Below are positions 5,884 to 6,150 of a stretch of DNA of 6,150 nucleotides, one piece after another. The notes below the pieces were generated by a model. That model was not told where the DNA came from. It made no database searches and worked only from the letters and a program-made list of their open reading frames with translations. The translations under genes and the position numbers were made by a program. Origin of the DNA: Thermoleophilaceae bacterium. Its GTDB lineage: Bacteria > Actinomycetota > Thermoleophilia > Solirubrobacterales > Thermoleophilaceae. Position 1 is the first letter of the stretch, and each line of letters opens with the position of its first letter. The DNA lies in the NCBI GenBank assembly GCA_013695855.1, contig JACCZR010000171.1, positions 1 to 6,150 on the forward strand. Reading direction: 5' to 3'.

Positions 5884-6150
5884 ACCTGGCCCGAGCGGGC
5901 GCGGCAGTAGCCCGACAGGGCGCTGACTCCCGAGATCGTGCCGGTCTTTGCCCGGCAGCGGCGGCGGGCCGGGCCGCTGCGCATGCGCCGGCGCAGCGTG
6001 CCGTTGCGGCCGGCCACCGCCAGCGACTCGGTGTACGCGGCGCCCTCGGCGCGCTTGCGCATGCCCACCAGGAGCCGCACCACGCTGCGCGGCGAAGCGC
6101 GGTTGCGGCGGCTCAGGCCCGAGCCGTCAGCGAGCCCGGCGCGCGAGCCC
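5787..6150 (-). CDS. dacB: D-alanyl-D-alanine carboxypeptidase/endopeptidase, S13 (PBP4) family, C-terminal part
   Basis: Penicillin-binding protein that trims the terminal D-Ala or cuts cross-links in peptidoglycan outside the membrane. Only the last 120 or so codons are present; the frame is open to base 6150, so the start and the catalytic SxxK and SxN motifs lie right of the window. Reading leftward from the edge it shows LADGSGLSRRNRASPRSVV (from about 6134), the conserved DGSGLSRxN block of S13 enzymes; then RAKTGTISGVSALSGY with the KTG active-site triad at 5940-5948; then YAFSFLMNGV, the strand that follows in this family; and a C-terminal helix QDRMAQAIAG before TAG (5787-5789). The GTG at 6083 is internal, not the start. 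The region around KTG is Arg-rich. The gene converges on ligA, with 82 bases between stops and no clear terminator; the palindrome GATGGC-CTGG-GCCATC (5805-5820) lies within its coding end. Confidence 0.88.
   Translation of the reverse strand, partial: GSRAGLADGSGLSRRNRASPRSVVRLLVGMRKRAEGAAYTESLAVAGRNGTLRRRMRSGPARRRCRAKTGTISGVSALSGYCRARSGQVYAFSFLMNGVSPIGARRLQDRMAQAIAGVRQ

Noticed and set aside
1..6150. Search for CRISPR arrays, insertion sequences, tRNAs, phage genes or a novel defence or biosynthetic cluster
   Set aside because: No short regularly spaced repeats, transposase motifs, terminal inverted repeats or tRNA-like folds were seen by eye. The recognisable genes are housekeeping or cell-wall genes in uniform composition.

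Overview
The window is very GC-rich throughout, uses GTG, TTG and probably CTG starts, and is almost fully coding. Gene content and protein style (peptidoglycan-binding repeats joined by Arg/Lys-rich linkers to an NlpC/P60-type domain, then methyltransferase-truA-surE-ligA) suggest a high-GC actinobacterium, most likely of the Thermoleophilia/Solirubrobacterales type. That placement is recalled from family resemblance, not measured.

Layout. (1) 1-1168, plus strand: the 3' part of a secreted-type cell-wall hydrolase with two near-identical peptidoglycan-binding repeats and a C-terminal Cys/His peptidase-like domain; its start lies left of the window. (2) 1169-1246: a short intergenic region with two hairpins and a TAGGAT element placed for a leaderless transcript. 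(3) 1247-5704, plus strand: a tightly packed probable operon: class I SAM-dependent methyltransferase, truA (tRNA pseudouridine synthase), surE (nucleotidase) and ligA (NAD+-dependent DNA ligase). Gaps are 4 and 12 bases, then a 4-base GTGA overlap, so translational coupling is likely. (4) 5701-5781: a short stub, preceded by a good ribosome-binding site and overlapping the ligA stop as TTGA, that reads like the first 27 residues of a VTC-domain (polyphosphate polymerase-type) protein and then breaks off. (5) 5787-6150, minus strand: the C-terminal part of a D-alanyl-D-alanine carboxypeptidase of the S13/PBP4 family (dacB), convergent with ligA and running off the right edge.

The genes are mostly housekeeping: tRNA modification, nucleotide turnover and DNA replication/repair in one transcript, flanked by two cell-wall peptidoglycan enzymes. 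I see no CRISPR, transposon, phage, tRNA or rRNA signature and no convincing new multi-gene system. The two items most worth a second look are the truA reading frame, which has no ATG/GTG/TTG start in front of its conserved N-terminus, and the truncated VTC-like stub between ligA and dacB.
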